Assembly (NCBI GenBank): GCA_023525975.1
Contig: CM042020.1
Coordinates: 14,562,001 to 14,626,000 of the forward strand
Direction of reading: 5' to 3'
Origin: Smallanthus sonchifolius
Taxonomy: Eukaryota; Streptophyta; Magnoliopsida; Asterales; Asteraceae
DNA length: 64,000 nucleotides
The notes under the pieces are model-generated. The model ran no database searches, was not told where the DNA came from, and was given only the letters and a program-made list of their open reading frames with translations. How positions within the stretch are numbered: the first letter of the stretch is position 1; each line of letters opens with the position of its first letter. Shown in pieces: positions 46,201-57,851 of the stretch. Position numbers and translations under genes: made by a program.

Positions 46201-47572
46201 TGAAGAGAGGTTGCAAAAGGAAAAGAAAGAGAAAGAAGAGAGAAGAAGGAAAAGAGAAGAAGAAGAGTTGGCTGAAGAGATGGCTCAAAAACAAAGGCAT
46301 GAAGATAGAAAGGCAGCCATACTTCTCAGACAACAGACAATCCAGCTGTATGCCAAACAGCTGGATGAAATGAAGGTAAAAGTCCTTGCAGGGTCTCAAG
46401 TTGAGGAAGATGAACAACTTGCTAGACAGTTGCAGGAACAGCTTGCCAAGGAAGAAGAAGAAGAGAATGAAAAGAAGAAGAAGGAGGATGCTAAGTTTAG
46501 AATCACTGATTCTAAATTAGCAAAAGAATTAAGGGAAGAATGGACTGAAGCTCTGATCTCTCAAGGTGAGGATGCAGACTACCTTGAAAAACTTTCAAAC
46601 AAAGAGATCTACAGAGCCTTCATGGGTCAGCAAGGTCAGTTGGCAAAGAAGAAAAAGGCTGAAGAAGAAGAAAAAGCCAAACAACAGTCCAAAAAGACCA
46701 TTGCCTTCAATAAAAGGACCCATGAAGAAAGGAAGGTCATGATTGACTTCCTTAAGGCCAAAGGAGATAGTGGAAAGAGGCTAGGTCCTATGAATTTCAT
46801 GAACCTGCAAGCCCTCTACTTTAAAGTTAAAAAGGATGAGGAAGAAAGACTAGGGAAGAAGGGCTCCAAGAAAAGGGTACTTATCAAAGAAGATGAAGAA
46901 CCAAAGACAAAGAAACCTAAGCCTTCTCTCTCACCTACCTCTTCCTCAGTCCATCATCCTTCCACTCTCCTCCCCAAACCTTCCACTCCTCCACCCAAAA
47001 AGTCCAAGTCATCCCACCCAGCTCCCACTCATCAACAGCCTCCCTTGAAGATACCCAAACCCACTCCTAAACCAGAAGACTCAAGAAATATAGTTAACTG
47101 GTTCCACAATTCACAAGATCAAGTGTTTGAGATCTTCAGGGGGAGAACTGAGAGAAGAAGATCCACTTACAGGTCTGTTGATGAGGTTCTGCAACTACCT
47201 GATTCAGATCTTCAAAGAATTTTAGAGCTGGGTGAAGCTAATGAGCCTGCAAATGAGAGTGGGAAACGTCTTGTGCTAGCAATCAAACACTACTTCAACC
47301 CTAGCAAAGATGTGATCATAAACATCAAACCACTCAAGTCCCACTCTCCATTTGTATCTTGGACCTACAATGCTGATTTGGATGAGTTCACACTGACTGA
47401 TGTAAAGAAGCAGCAGATGAGATGTTCAAGCAAAGCAATCTACAAAATGCAACACAAAGACATCAAGACTCTGTCTGAACTTCCACTGAACAATCCCAGC
47501 AAGGATCCAAGAGGCTATGAGGTTGAAAGGATAGTCAGCCACATGCAAAAGCTTCAGCAGCAAAGTGATTAG
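43250..47572 (+). pseudogene. Additional Sirevirus-type ORF behind pol, one stop
   Basis: A frame of 1441 codons from ATG 43250 has one internal TAA at 43382; from ATG 43424 it is open for 1382 residues. The N-terminal 240 residues form a compact-looking domain that I associate with retrotransposon-linked hypothetical proteins of Asteraceae. Then come a Ser/Thr/Pro-rich region, a short coiled coil (about 44818-44900), an acidic middle, a long Lys/Glu coiled coil (about 46190-46500), a Pro/Lys-rich part and a folded-looking C-terminus. I see no signal peptide or transmembrane helix, so a true envelope role is not supported. Function is unknown. Confidence 0.7.
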
Positions 47573-47591
47573 AAGAATTTTGGTTGCATCA

Positions 47592-47605
47592 GTCTAGGGG
47601 GAGTT
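47592..47605 (+). other. Copia polypurine tract
   Basis: CTAGGGGGAGTT directly precedes the 3' LTR start. Confidence 0.85.
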
Positions 47606-48372
47606 TGTAGAACCAAAGACTGATTGCTACCAAATTATTCTAAGTACAAATGCTGCTGATAGGCTTATCAGCAGCATTCAACACAGATGGCTGCTGATAT
47701 GCTTATCAGCAGCATTCAACACTTGTTGCTGCTGATAGGCTTATCAGCAGCATTCTGCACAAGTTGCTGCTGATAGGCTTATCAGCAGCGGTCATCCATG
47801 TTTGCTGCTGATAGGCTTACCAGCAGCAACCTTCACTCTTTGCAGCTGATAGCCTTATTCACTGAAGACCAAACGTTGCAGCTGACTATCCAGGCCAAGC
47901 GTCTCTGACACCTTTCTGCAAAAGCAACTGACAGACTCAAAGCAAAAGGAACCGCTATGGTCAACCAATGACGGACAACAATACTCTTCTCCAAGCATGC
48001 AAACAATCATGAATAAAGAAAACGTTTCAGTAAAGTTAACTAGATTAGCCTTTACGTGTAATGTAAATTAATAAACAAGATCAACGGTTTGTGTTCGATC
48101 TGATCCTTAGAATCAAGGGTCTGTCTTGATTCTAAGTTACTATAAATACTGAGTTGCCACTTCATTGTAAGGGTGTCTTGAGTGTCCCTTGATAGTGCTT
48201 GTCATACGTATTCATTGAGTTTCTCACTTGTAATCTTTGCATTCACAAAAGCTTAATACAACAGTGTTTATCAGTATTCTTTGTGTTTACTTGATTATAA
48301 ATTGTGTAGTTGATTTTGTTTCCGCCAACCTCAACTAAGAACAGAACCATCTTGTATTCTCACGATCCTACA
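47606..48372 (+). repeat. Copia 3' LTR
   Basis: 767 bp, matching the 5' LTR except several substitutions, a shorter A run and a 10-bp difference. Its palindromes are slightly better preserved in one unit and worse in another. Confidence 0.92.
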
Positions 48373-49046
48373 CCCATCGAAACTACTAGTTTCGACATAG
48401 AAACCCCAAACCCGAAACTACTAAGATTTTACATAAGTCACTTTTCAAAACTACCTTGTTTCGATACAAGCAGACCCATCGAAACAACCTAGTTTCGATA
48501 GAAACCCATGATCCGGAACCACTTTAGTTTCGATATGATTCACCCCCGAAACTACCGGGTTCAAGAATAGTAATGTCTAGTGTCATTTAGGAGCTCTACC
48601 TTATGTGTATGACTTTATTATACAGATTGTGAGTGACGTTAGTGACGCTCAGTGACCAGCTAAGAGTATTTCAGAAACCACTCACCAGGTGAGTTCTATG
48701 TGCCCCCTATATGTTATGTGCAAATCATTCAAATGTTTTGGGGTTGAAGTGTGTACATGATGTGATATGAATATTATGTGTGTTACATGAAAATACATGA
48801 TGATTATAAGTATGACAAGTATGTTATGAATAATGGAATAAAAGTATGATACAACATATAAGAATGAAATCTTTCTTTATATATATATATATATTATATT
48901 GCATGTTATGTATGTATGTGAATGTTTGTAACACCCTAGGCGAATCCCACATCGGCCGTGCACAAGAGAGATCCTTGGTTCATAAGAAATGCCCTGCCTT
49001 TTAAATCAACAACGCGTTTTTGGGCTTAATGTAGTGGATGAGAGGG

Positions 49047-49110
49047 GAACTCCACAGTTAAGCGTGCTTGGATGGGAGTAATCCAGGGATGGGTGACCCC
49101 CTGGGAAGCT
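49047..49110 (+). other. 5S rRNA-like segment in Cassandra LTR 1
   Basis: GAACTCC..AGTTAAGCGTGCT, then GGATGGGTGACC..CTGGGAAG, follow the order and spacing of the 3' part of plant 5S rRNA, including the internal pol III control region. The second LTR has it at about 49486-49548. It lacks the 5' part and is not a 5S gene. Confidence 0.88.
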
Positions 49111-49197
49111 TTCACCCGGGCAACCAAAAACAAATCCGTGAGCTCTTAGTGGGCAAAGCGGACAATATTGTTGGTATGAGGGGCCGGATGTTACAAA

Positions 49198-49209
49198 TGG
49201 TATCAGAGT
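49198..49209 (+). other. Cassandra primer binding site
   Basis: TGGTATCAGAGT, two bases after LTR 1. The purine tract AAAAGGAGGGGTGAT lies at about 49351-49365, next to LTR 2. Confidence 0.85.
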
Positions 49210-50575
49210 CACTCTTGTGTCGTTCGGGATGGTGGGGCAAACCTCAGCGATCACGGTTGAGTCCCCGGGGGTGTTCAGAAGGACACCTTAGGCGAATCCC
49301 AGATCCCTGAATTGGATGGTGGGGCAAACCTCATCGAGGACGATGAGTCCAAAAGGAGGGGTGATTGTAACACCCTAGGCGAATCCCACATCGGCCGTGC
49401 ACAAGAGAGATCCTTGGTTCATAAGAAATGCCCTGCCTCTTAAATCAACAACGCGTTTTGGGGCTTAATGTAGTGGATGAGAGGAGAACTCCACAGTTAA
49501 GCGTGCTCGGGTGGGAGTAATCCAGGGATGGGTGACCCCCTGGGAAGTTTTCACCCGGGCAACCAAAAACAAATCTGTGAGCTCTTAGTGGGCAAAGCGG
49601 ACAATATTGTTGGTACAAGGGGCCGGATGTTACAATGTTATGGACACTTCGATGCTAAAGGCTACTACGTTAGACGGACGACCACTCGACTATTATGCAG
49701 CCAAAAATGAAAGTCTAGAAAGGTAGACTAAACAATGGCCACTACGGTGGAGTAAGTCCCTAAATCGATGCATGGCTGCATAATTAGTTCAAGTTGGAAA
49801 CGGATGCCTTAGGGCAGAAGGGAGAATATGACGGACTACGACGACGGTTTAGACGGACGGCTGAAGGTTTGCCGGACTTATCAAGGACGGTTTCTAGGAC
49901 CGGAAGAGTAAAAGGGCTACGGCGATAACTTAATGGCGTATGTGTTCATGATATACGTAGTAAAAGACGGGTTGATCACCCATATGTGTATGACTAATGA
50001 ATGTTTAATGAATGTAAAGGGGAATAAATATATATGTACTCTCAAATTAATGATAAATGAAGACAAGGAATAAGTTAATGTGTATTTATATATTTATATA
50101 TATTTTTACCTATAAAGAAATTATATTTATACCTAATTGCTTTAAAACTAGAACTCACCAGCGTTAGCTGACTTTTAGTATGCACTTCAGGTAGCAGGAA
50201 GAAGGGACGTGTGAAGGCCTGATGGTTACCCAGCGTGAGAATGACATCCCGTTTTAATTTATGTTAAGACAATACAAGCTGATAGTGGGACCAACGTACG
50301 GATGTCATTCTGGGTAGCCAACGCCGACGCCAGTACAGTAAGTAAGTAATAAAGTAATGCTTGTAGATAGGAATAGATACATTAACTTAGAATGCTTAGA
50401 TGTCAATTTCACTACTGAGGTGAAGAGTTTTGAACCCGAAAAGCAAAGCAAATTGTTAATCACAAACCGGTCACTGTAATTAAGAATTTGTCTTGCTCGT
50501 AATGTTCTAAACTATGAACTGAAGGAACGATATTGATGTATACCCCTTTTACTTATCAGGAAAACTAGAAAAACT

Positions 50576-53500
50576 ATGGCTCGTAGGGGAGGAACCGGAC
50601 GCCGAGGCAGTCGCACTGGCCGAGCCGGTAGACAACCATTGAATCAAAGACGTGAGGAAGAAGAAATGTGCACATGGGACCCACCGAGAGTGTACACGAG
50701 ACTAATGTGACCCCAACTAGGGAGGGCAATCAAGGGTCCCTACGACTGGAACCCGAAGTTAGAGATGCTATCGTCCATGAGGTTGTACTGACTCTGAAGG
50801 ACTTATTGCCTGCTCTGTTATCTGAGGCATTGAAGAAGAGCAAAGAGGAGGATGAAGGGAACCACGAAGAGAAGGTGTATGACAGTGATGGTGATGAAGT
50901 GAAGGTGGGACTGAACACCTGTGGGTGTACTTACAAAGGGTTTTAGGATGGTGACACGCCCAAGTTTGACGGGAACAAAGATTCGGTGGCTAAATTTGAA
51001 TGGATTGAGAGGATGAACGGCGTGATCAACATAAGCGAGTGTCGACCCGATCAAGCTGTTAAATATGTGGCTCACTCTTTCACAAACGAGGCACTGAGTT
51101 GGTGGAGGAACATTCAGAGGACTAAGTCACCAAACGCTTTTAGCAGAATGACCTGGGAAGACCTGAAGAAGCTGATAATCCAAAAGTTATGTCCACAAAA
51201 CGAGATTGATCATGTGGAAAATGAATTCCTGAACTTCAAGGCTGGCAGCAGGACTCATCGCCAGTACACTTCCAGGTTTAATGAGCTGGCTCAACGGGTA
51301 CCCCACCTGGTAGAAACTGATGACCGACTGATCAAGTACTATGTCAAGGGTTTGCCACAGAGGGTTCGAGTCCATGTGAAGGCTAACCTACCCTCGACGT
51401 TCGAGTCGGTAGTAAATCTGTCTGGAATCGTCTATGACGATTATGCTAATGAGGACCCGGTGCCGGAGGCACCTAAGAGAAAATAGGAGAACCCGTCCAG
51501 GGGAACTGGAAAAGGAAATGTTACAGTTGAGGCCAAAATCCAAGGACAGAAGAGAATAGAACTTGCACAAAATGCGGAAAACAACACCACGGGGAGTGCC
51601 TATCTGGCTCCACCATGTGCTATAAGTGCGGGAGAGCTGGGCACTTCACTAAAGAATGCTTGAAGGACGTCAAGTGTCAAGTATGTGGAATGTTTGGACA
51701 CCTGACAAAGGACTGCAGGAATGCTGGACAATCGGGGTTGGGAAAAGAAAAGGAAGCTGAAAAGGAACAGCCGAAAGCTAGGACTCGAGCCTATGCCCTA
51801 ACTAAGGAGGAAGCAAGAGGAAACCCTGACGTGGAGTCAGGTGCGTTTCTAGTTAATGATAAACATGCTGCTATTCTGTTTGACTCTGGTGCTAGCAAAA
51901 GTTTTATATCAAATGCTTTTAGTCGTAAACTTGATTGCACTATCAACACCATAGTAAGGGCCTTTAGTGTACAAACTGCCATTGGTAAAAATTCGACAGT
52001 AGTCCAGGTGACTGATGATTGCATCATAGAAATAGAGGGCCATAAGTTTCCTTCTAGACTATTCCTTCTGACTTTAGGAGGATTCGATATAGTGTTGGGC
52101 ATGGATTGGTTAGCTACCAACGAAGCCCAAATCATATGTAAACGTAAGATGATACATCTCCAAGCTACCGAAGGCAGCCCAATTATGGTTTACGGGGACT
52201 GGAATTGCACAGTGCCGAACGTCATCTTGATGATCAAGGCTAAAAATTACATGAGGCGCGGCTGCGAAGCTTATCTGGCGTATGTTATCGATGATAGAAT
52301 GAAAACAAAGGAACTCAAAGATGTACCCGTGGTGTGCGACTTTCCAGAAGTATTCCTTGAGGATCCACCTGGTTTGCCACCCGATCAGGAAATAGAATAT
52401 CAGATTGACTTACTGCCAGAACCTCAGCCCGTTACCAAAGCACCCTACAGATTGGCTCCGTCAGAAATGAAAGAATTAATGTCTCAACTTGAGGAATTGA
52501 CAGAGAAAGGATTTATCAGACCAAGCATCTCACCATGGGGCACTCCGATATTATTCGTAAAGAAGAAGGACGGCAGTATGCGCATGAGCATCAACTACCG
52601 TAAATTGAACAAACGAACAGTAATGAACAAATACCCACTACCTAGAATAGACGACCTTTTTGACCAGCAACAAGGTGCGAGTTGTCTCCCGAAGATTGAT
52701 CTTAGGTCGGGTTACCATCAACTGAAAGTAAGAGAGGAAGATGTACCGAAAACCGCGTTTCGCACGCGTTATGGGCATTATGAATTTCTCGTGATGTCCT
52801 TTGGACTAACCAACGCACCTGTAGCATTTATGGACTTAATGAATAGAATATGCCGACCAATGTTGGATCGGTCAGTAATAGTTTTCATAGATGACATCCT
52901 CATCTATTAAAAGAACGAAGGTAATCACCACTATCACCTAAGGGAAGTTTTGGAGATTCTAAAGCAGGAGAAGTTGTACGCAAAATTCTCCAAATGCGCG
53001 TTCTGGCTTAGGGAAGTCCAATTCCTAGGTCATGTCATAAATCCAAACGGCATTATGGTAGATCCTACAAAGATCGAGACAGTGAAAGAATGGAACGTCC
53101 CAAAGACACCGACGGAAATACGAAGTTTTCTTGGATTGGCAGGTTACTATCGAAGATTTATTCAAGACTTTTCAACAGTAGCCTCACCATTGACAAAGCT
53201 GACACATAAGGAAGTAAAGTATGAATGGGGTCCAACCCAAAATAATGCGTTCATAGAATTGAAGACATGATTAACCCAAGCTCCAGTCTTAACCTTACCT
53301 AAGGGAAACGAAGATTTGGTAGTTTACTCTGACGCTTCAGGTCAAGGAATGGGTTATGTACTTATGCAAAGAGGAAAAGTAATTGCTTATGCCTCGCGAC
53401 AGTTAAAGATTCATGAAGTTAACTACCCGACTCACGATCTGGAGTTGGCGGCAGTAGTTTTCACGTTAAAGATATGGAGACACTATTTGTACAGAGTTGA

Positions 53501-55142
53501 ATGCACCATGTACTCCGATCACAAAAGCCTGAAGTACTTCTTCGAGCAAAAGGAATTGAACATGAGACAAAGGAGGTGGTCAGAACTACTAAAGGATTAT
53601 GACTGTAAAATAATGTACCATCTAGGCAAGGCAAACGTAGTGGCTGACGCCTTAAGTAGAAAGGAAGATTCGACACCTATCCCGATCAAAGCATGTCAAT
53701 TGATCATAACACCAGACATAATGAATGAAATAGTGAAGGCGCAAGATGAAGCACTATTGGAAAGAAATGTGAAACGAGAAAGGATAGTAGGGCAACAATC
53801 AAATTTGGAGACTAATGCATACGGTGTACGAACTCGGTTTGACCGGATATGGATACCTAAGATTGGTGAACTTAGGGCTAAAATCCTTGATGAAGCTCAT
53901 AAGTCTCGCTACTCTATTCACCCCGGGACAAACAAAATGTATCAGGATCTGAAGAAAAAATACTCGTGGCCTGGCATGAAGAACGATGTAACCGGATATG
54001 TGAGAAAGTGCCTAACTTGTTCACTAGTTAACGCCGAGCACCAGAAACCATGCGGTAAAATGCAACCCTTGCCGATACCGAAATGGAAGTGGGAGGAAAT
54101 CACAATGGACTTCATTACCAAGCTACCGCGAACAGCTAAAGGCAATGATACCATTTGGGTGATCGTCGACCGCTTGACAAAAAGCGCTCACTTTTTACCA
54201 ATACGTGAGTCTTCCTCGTCAGAGAAGTTAGCAGAGATATTCATCAATGAAATCGTAAGCAGACACGACATGCCATTATCGATCGTGTCGGACAGGGACA
54301 CTCGATTCACATCAAGGTTTTGGAAGAAATTCAACAAATCGATGGGCACTAGAATGAACATCAGCACCGCTTACCATACTCAAACCGATGGTCAATCGGA
54401 AAGGACCATCCAGACCTTGGAGGACATGCTCCGGGCCTGTATCATTGATTTCGGTGGGGGCTGGGACAGCCATTTACCATTGGCAGAGTTTTCATATAAC
54501 AACAGCTATCACTCAACCATCGGCATGCCACCATTTGAGATGCTGTATGGGAGAAGATGTAGAACACCGGTTTGTAGGGGAGAAATCGGACAAAAAGACT
54601 TTGCCAGTCTCGAAGTGGTCAAAGCTACTTCAGAGAAGTTTGACCAGATAAAAGCTCGAATGAAAGCCGCTAAAGACAGACAAAAATCATACGCGGATAA
54701 GAGAAGAAGAGATTTAGAGTTTCAAGTAGGGGACATGGTACTACTAAAAGTGTCACCCTGGAAAGGAATCATCCGATTCAGAAGACGTGGCAAATTAAGT
54801 CCAAGGTTTGTCGGACCTTTCAAAATCGTAGCAAGAGTTGGCCAGGTTGCTTACAGACACGACCTACCAGGCGAGCTTAGTGTAATTCATCCAACATTCC
54901 ACATATCGCACTTATGCAAGTGCCTTGCTGACGATACGGCTCACATACCCTATGACGAAATCGAAGTGGATAACAGTTTGAACTATGTAGAAGAACCAAT
55001 AGCTATTCTTGACCGAGCCTAGAAACGACTACGCAATAAATCGAATCCTTTAGTCAAAATGCAATGGAAACACAAAAAGGGGGTCAGAAGCTACTTCGGA
55101 GAAAGAAGACGAAATGAAATAACTGTACCCGAAATTGTTTAA
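50576..55142 (+). pseudogene. Element B gag-pol, multiple stops and frameshifts
   Basis: Parallel to the element A protein throughout. Breaks: frameshift near 50665, TAG 50944, TAG 51484, frameshift between 51487 and 51614, TAA 52908 just after the RT catalytic box, TGA 53268, TAG 55020, and a frameshift in the C-terminal tail near 55080. Both zinc knuckles (51615-51720), protease DSGA and RT FIDD remain visible. In RT the conserved CIDYREL has become SINYRKL, losing an Asp. The integrase frame 53316-55022 is long and open. It cannot make a full polyprotein. Confidence 0.9.
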
Positions 55143-55188
55143 CTTGTAGTGAGTATCGAAGACGAAACCTCTATAAGTAGGGTAGACT

Positions 55189-56261
55189 TGTAACATCTCG
55201 AATAAATGGAAAGAAATAAAAGTAAAATAAGGCGGGATTGGCCAAGAGTCGGCCCATGGGCCCGAGATAAGAATGGGAAAAACCCTTACTAATCAGCAGC
55301 CATCGACATTTCCCCCCCCCCCCCCTCATTTCATTCATTTTCGCAAACTTAGAGAGAGAAAGGAGAGCACGGGTTTACAAAGAGAAAGCTCGGGTTTCAG
55401 CTCAAAAGCTCGGAATTCGACTGTCATCATCATAGCAACACAAAGCAACGAAAACTAGACTCTGAGAGGTAAGCTTCATCGCTAGATCTGGGTTTTTATG
55501 CATTTATGAGTTTCGAATAAAATGGTTGTATGAAACTTGAAACAAACCACATATTTGGGTTCATGGAGGAAAATGAAACATTTCGAACGTAAAAAGTTGA
55601 GAGCTTGGTCAACTTGAAATTGGAGACCAGATCTAGGGTTTCTGGTTGGGGAAGAAGACTGATGCATCGAAACTACTAGTTTCGACATAGACCCCTGACC
55701 CGAAACTACTAAGATTTTACATAAGTCACTTATCGAAACTACCTAGTTTCGATACAGGCAGACCCATCGAAACTACTAGTTTCAACATAGAAACCCCTGA
55801 CCCGAAACTACTAAGATTTTACATAAGTCACTTATCGAAACTACCTTGTTTCGATACAAGCAAACCCAACGAAACGACCTAGTTTCGATAGAAACCCATG
55901 ACCCGAAACTACTTTAGTTTCGATATGATTCACCCCCGAAACTATCGGGTTCAAGAATAGTAATGTCTAGTGTCATTTAGGAGCTCTACCTTATGTGTAT
56001 GACTTTATTATAAAGAATGTGAGCGACGTTAGTGACGCTTAGTGACCAGCTAAGAGTATTTTAGAAACCACTCATCAGGTGAGTTCTTTGTGCCCCCTAT
56101 ATATTATGTGCAAATCATTTTAAAATGTTTTGGGGTTGTGTGTACATGATGTGATATGAATAATATGTGTGTTACATGAAAATACATGATGATTATAAGT
56201 ATGACAAGTATGTTATGAATAATGGAATAAAAGTATGATATAACATATAAGAATGAAATCT

Positions 56262-56316
<55 letters not shown>

Positions 56317-56700
56317 TATATTATATATTGCATGCTATGAATGTATGTGAATGTTATGGACGCTTCGATGCTAACGGCTACTACGGTAGACAGACGACCA
56401 CTCGACTATTATGCAACCAGAAATGAAAGTCTAGAAAGGTAGACTAAACAATGGGCACTACGGTGGAGTAAGTCTCTAAATCGATGCACAGCTGCATAAT
56501 TAGTTCAAGTGGGAAACGGATGCCTTAGGGCAGACAGGCGAATATGACAGACTACGACGATAGGACGATTTAGACGGACGGCCGAAGGTTTGTCGGATGG
56601 TTTTATGTTATGACGGACGGTTTCTTGGACCGGACGAGTTAAAGGGCTACGACGGTAGCTTAATGGCGTATGTCTTCGTGATATACGTAGTAAAAGACGG
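55189..56700 (+). repeat. Element B 3' LTR, truncated
   Basis: Starts TGTAACATCTCG after the purine tract ATAAGTAGGGTAGACT. It contains a run of 14 C (55312-55325), about eight TCGAAAC-type palindromes (55670-55940) and a (TA)n run at about 56268-56311. It stops at 56700, where the 5' LTR continues for a further 300 bp or more, so its end is deleted. No gene is present. Confidence 0.85.
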
Positions 56701-57804
56701 GTGCAATGACCCGTTTCCACTTATTTAGGATTAAACTCCCAATCTCATCTTTCTCAATTGTTTAAGCGTATATTCAACCACTTCATACAATTCAATTATA
56801 ACAAGGACAAATAAATAACGTAAAACAAAGATACTTAACACAATTTACATATCTACTACTAAATAAGTGCCAAACACTTACCTTTAGAGTTAGATGCTCC
56901 CGGTTGCTCCTCGGCTTTGACCAATCGATTACCTAAACAATTCACACTTAGTTTAGTATTCTATGGTCTTGTTAAACACCAATTTAGGTACTTACACCCT
57001 CCCAAGACCTTATTCATTTCCCTTCACAACAAGACTTGATTAACTAAGCCATACATCATCTTTTAATCATACAAAACCGAAATTTACCCATTTGACCCGT
57101 TAAGGTTTTCACCCAACATTCTTTATTTCTATGCAAATCAAGATTCACCAAAGCCAAAAGATTTTTACATGCAATTGTGTTTATCTAACCTTACAAACAT
57201 TAAAACATAATCAAATACACAATCAAACATCCCAGATTCAAAACCCCCAATTTTGGATCTCAAGAACCCTAATTATCAAACTTGTAATTAAATGAAATTA
57301 ACTTGAATTTGTTGTTCATCTAGCTTTAGTAATACTAGAATAATCACCATTACCAACAATTTACTCAATACAATCCTCAATTTTAGATTATTAAAGTTCA
57401 TCTATCAACACTTTACGAAACCACGAATCCATGGTGAATTAAAGAGAAAGATGACACTCACTTGATGATAAGAAAGAGTTGTGTAAGCCAAATCTTCCAA
57501 ATCAACCATGCAATCTTATCAATTGATGTTCTTGACCAATTTTTGCTCCTATTCCCTTCTTCTCTCTTAACCACGACACACACACACCTCCCTGGTGCGT
57601 GTGGCGACATATACGATTAAAACCAAATCAAGAATTGGTTAATTACAGTTCTAGTCCTTCTCTTTTCTAAATTACCCTTTTCATTCCAAACTTAGGTTAT
57701 TTAATGAATTCAATAAACCCATCTACTTTCATTTTATTTTTAAACAGCCCCTTAATAATATAATAAACATATTATAATATAAACTCAAAAATTGGTTCGT
57801 TACA
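56701..57804 (-). repeat. Element C left LTR, inner part
   Basis: Starts GTGCAATGACCCG, matching 63566 onward in the right LTR, and ends GGTTCGTTACA next to the minus-strand purine tract. About 190 bp of LTR between the outer part and this part are missing. AT-rich, no gene. Confidence 0.82.
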
Positions 57805-57851
57805 AATCACTCCGCCTAATTTTGGGTTTCGTCCCCGAAACCCGCCATTAG

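Larger units (their letters stand above)
35608..48372 (+). mobile_element. Sirevirus-like Ty1/copia element with extra ORF
   Basis: LTRs of 777 bp (35608-36384) and 767 bp (47606-48372) start TGTAGAACC and end GATCCTACA. CCCAT is duplicated at 35603-35607 and 48373-48377. Gag and pol in copia order (protease, integrase, RT, RNase H) are followed by a very long additional ORF before the 3' LTR, the plan of the Sirevirus (Maximus/SIRE) group. Several base changes and a 10-bp length difference between the LTRs put it at intermediate age. Confidence 0.92.
48927..49634 (+). mobile_element. Cassandra-type TRIM element
   Basis: A 708-bp non-coding element with two 269-bp LTRs (48927-49195 and 49366-49634) that start TGTAACACCC and end GATGTTACA. 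ATGTT is duplicated at 48922-48926 and 49635-49639. The LTRs contain a segment like plant 5S rRNA, the hallmark of Cassandra TRIMs. The internal 170 bp hold a tRNA-iMet primer site and a purine tract but no gene, so it depends on other elements for movement. Confidence 0.92.
48378..50278 (+). repeat. Element B 5' LTR, remainder (contains Cassandra)
   Basis: Continues with TCGAAA-type palindromes (48378-48555), a TA run near 48876-48896 and the Cassandra insertion. The rest corresponds to the reverse strand of the element A LTR, including CTAGAACTCACCAGCGTTAG at 50149. It breaks off near 50278, where A still has about 200 bp of LTR and its primer site. No gene is present. Confidence 0.75.
35430..56700 (+). 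mobile_element. Element B: Ty3/gypsy, dead relative of element A
   Basis: The LTR start TGTAACATCCCG at 35430 matches 3' LTR start TGTAACATCTCG at 55189. The 5' LTR holds a copia insertion (35608-48372) and a Cassandra insertion (48927-49634). The end of the 5' LTR and the primer site are deleted near 50278, and the 3' LTR end is deleted at 56700. Gag-pol at 50576-55142 is clearly related to that of element A but has many breaks. Confidence 0.85.

Noticed and set aside
43250..47572. A retroviral envelope gene
   Set aside because: No signal peptide, fusion peptide or transmembrane helix can be seen; long charged coiled coils dominate.
49047..49110. A 5S rRNA gene
   Set aside because: Only the 3' part of 5S is present, it occurs in both LTRs of a TRIM, and the 5' part of the gene is missing.
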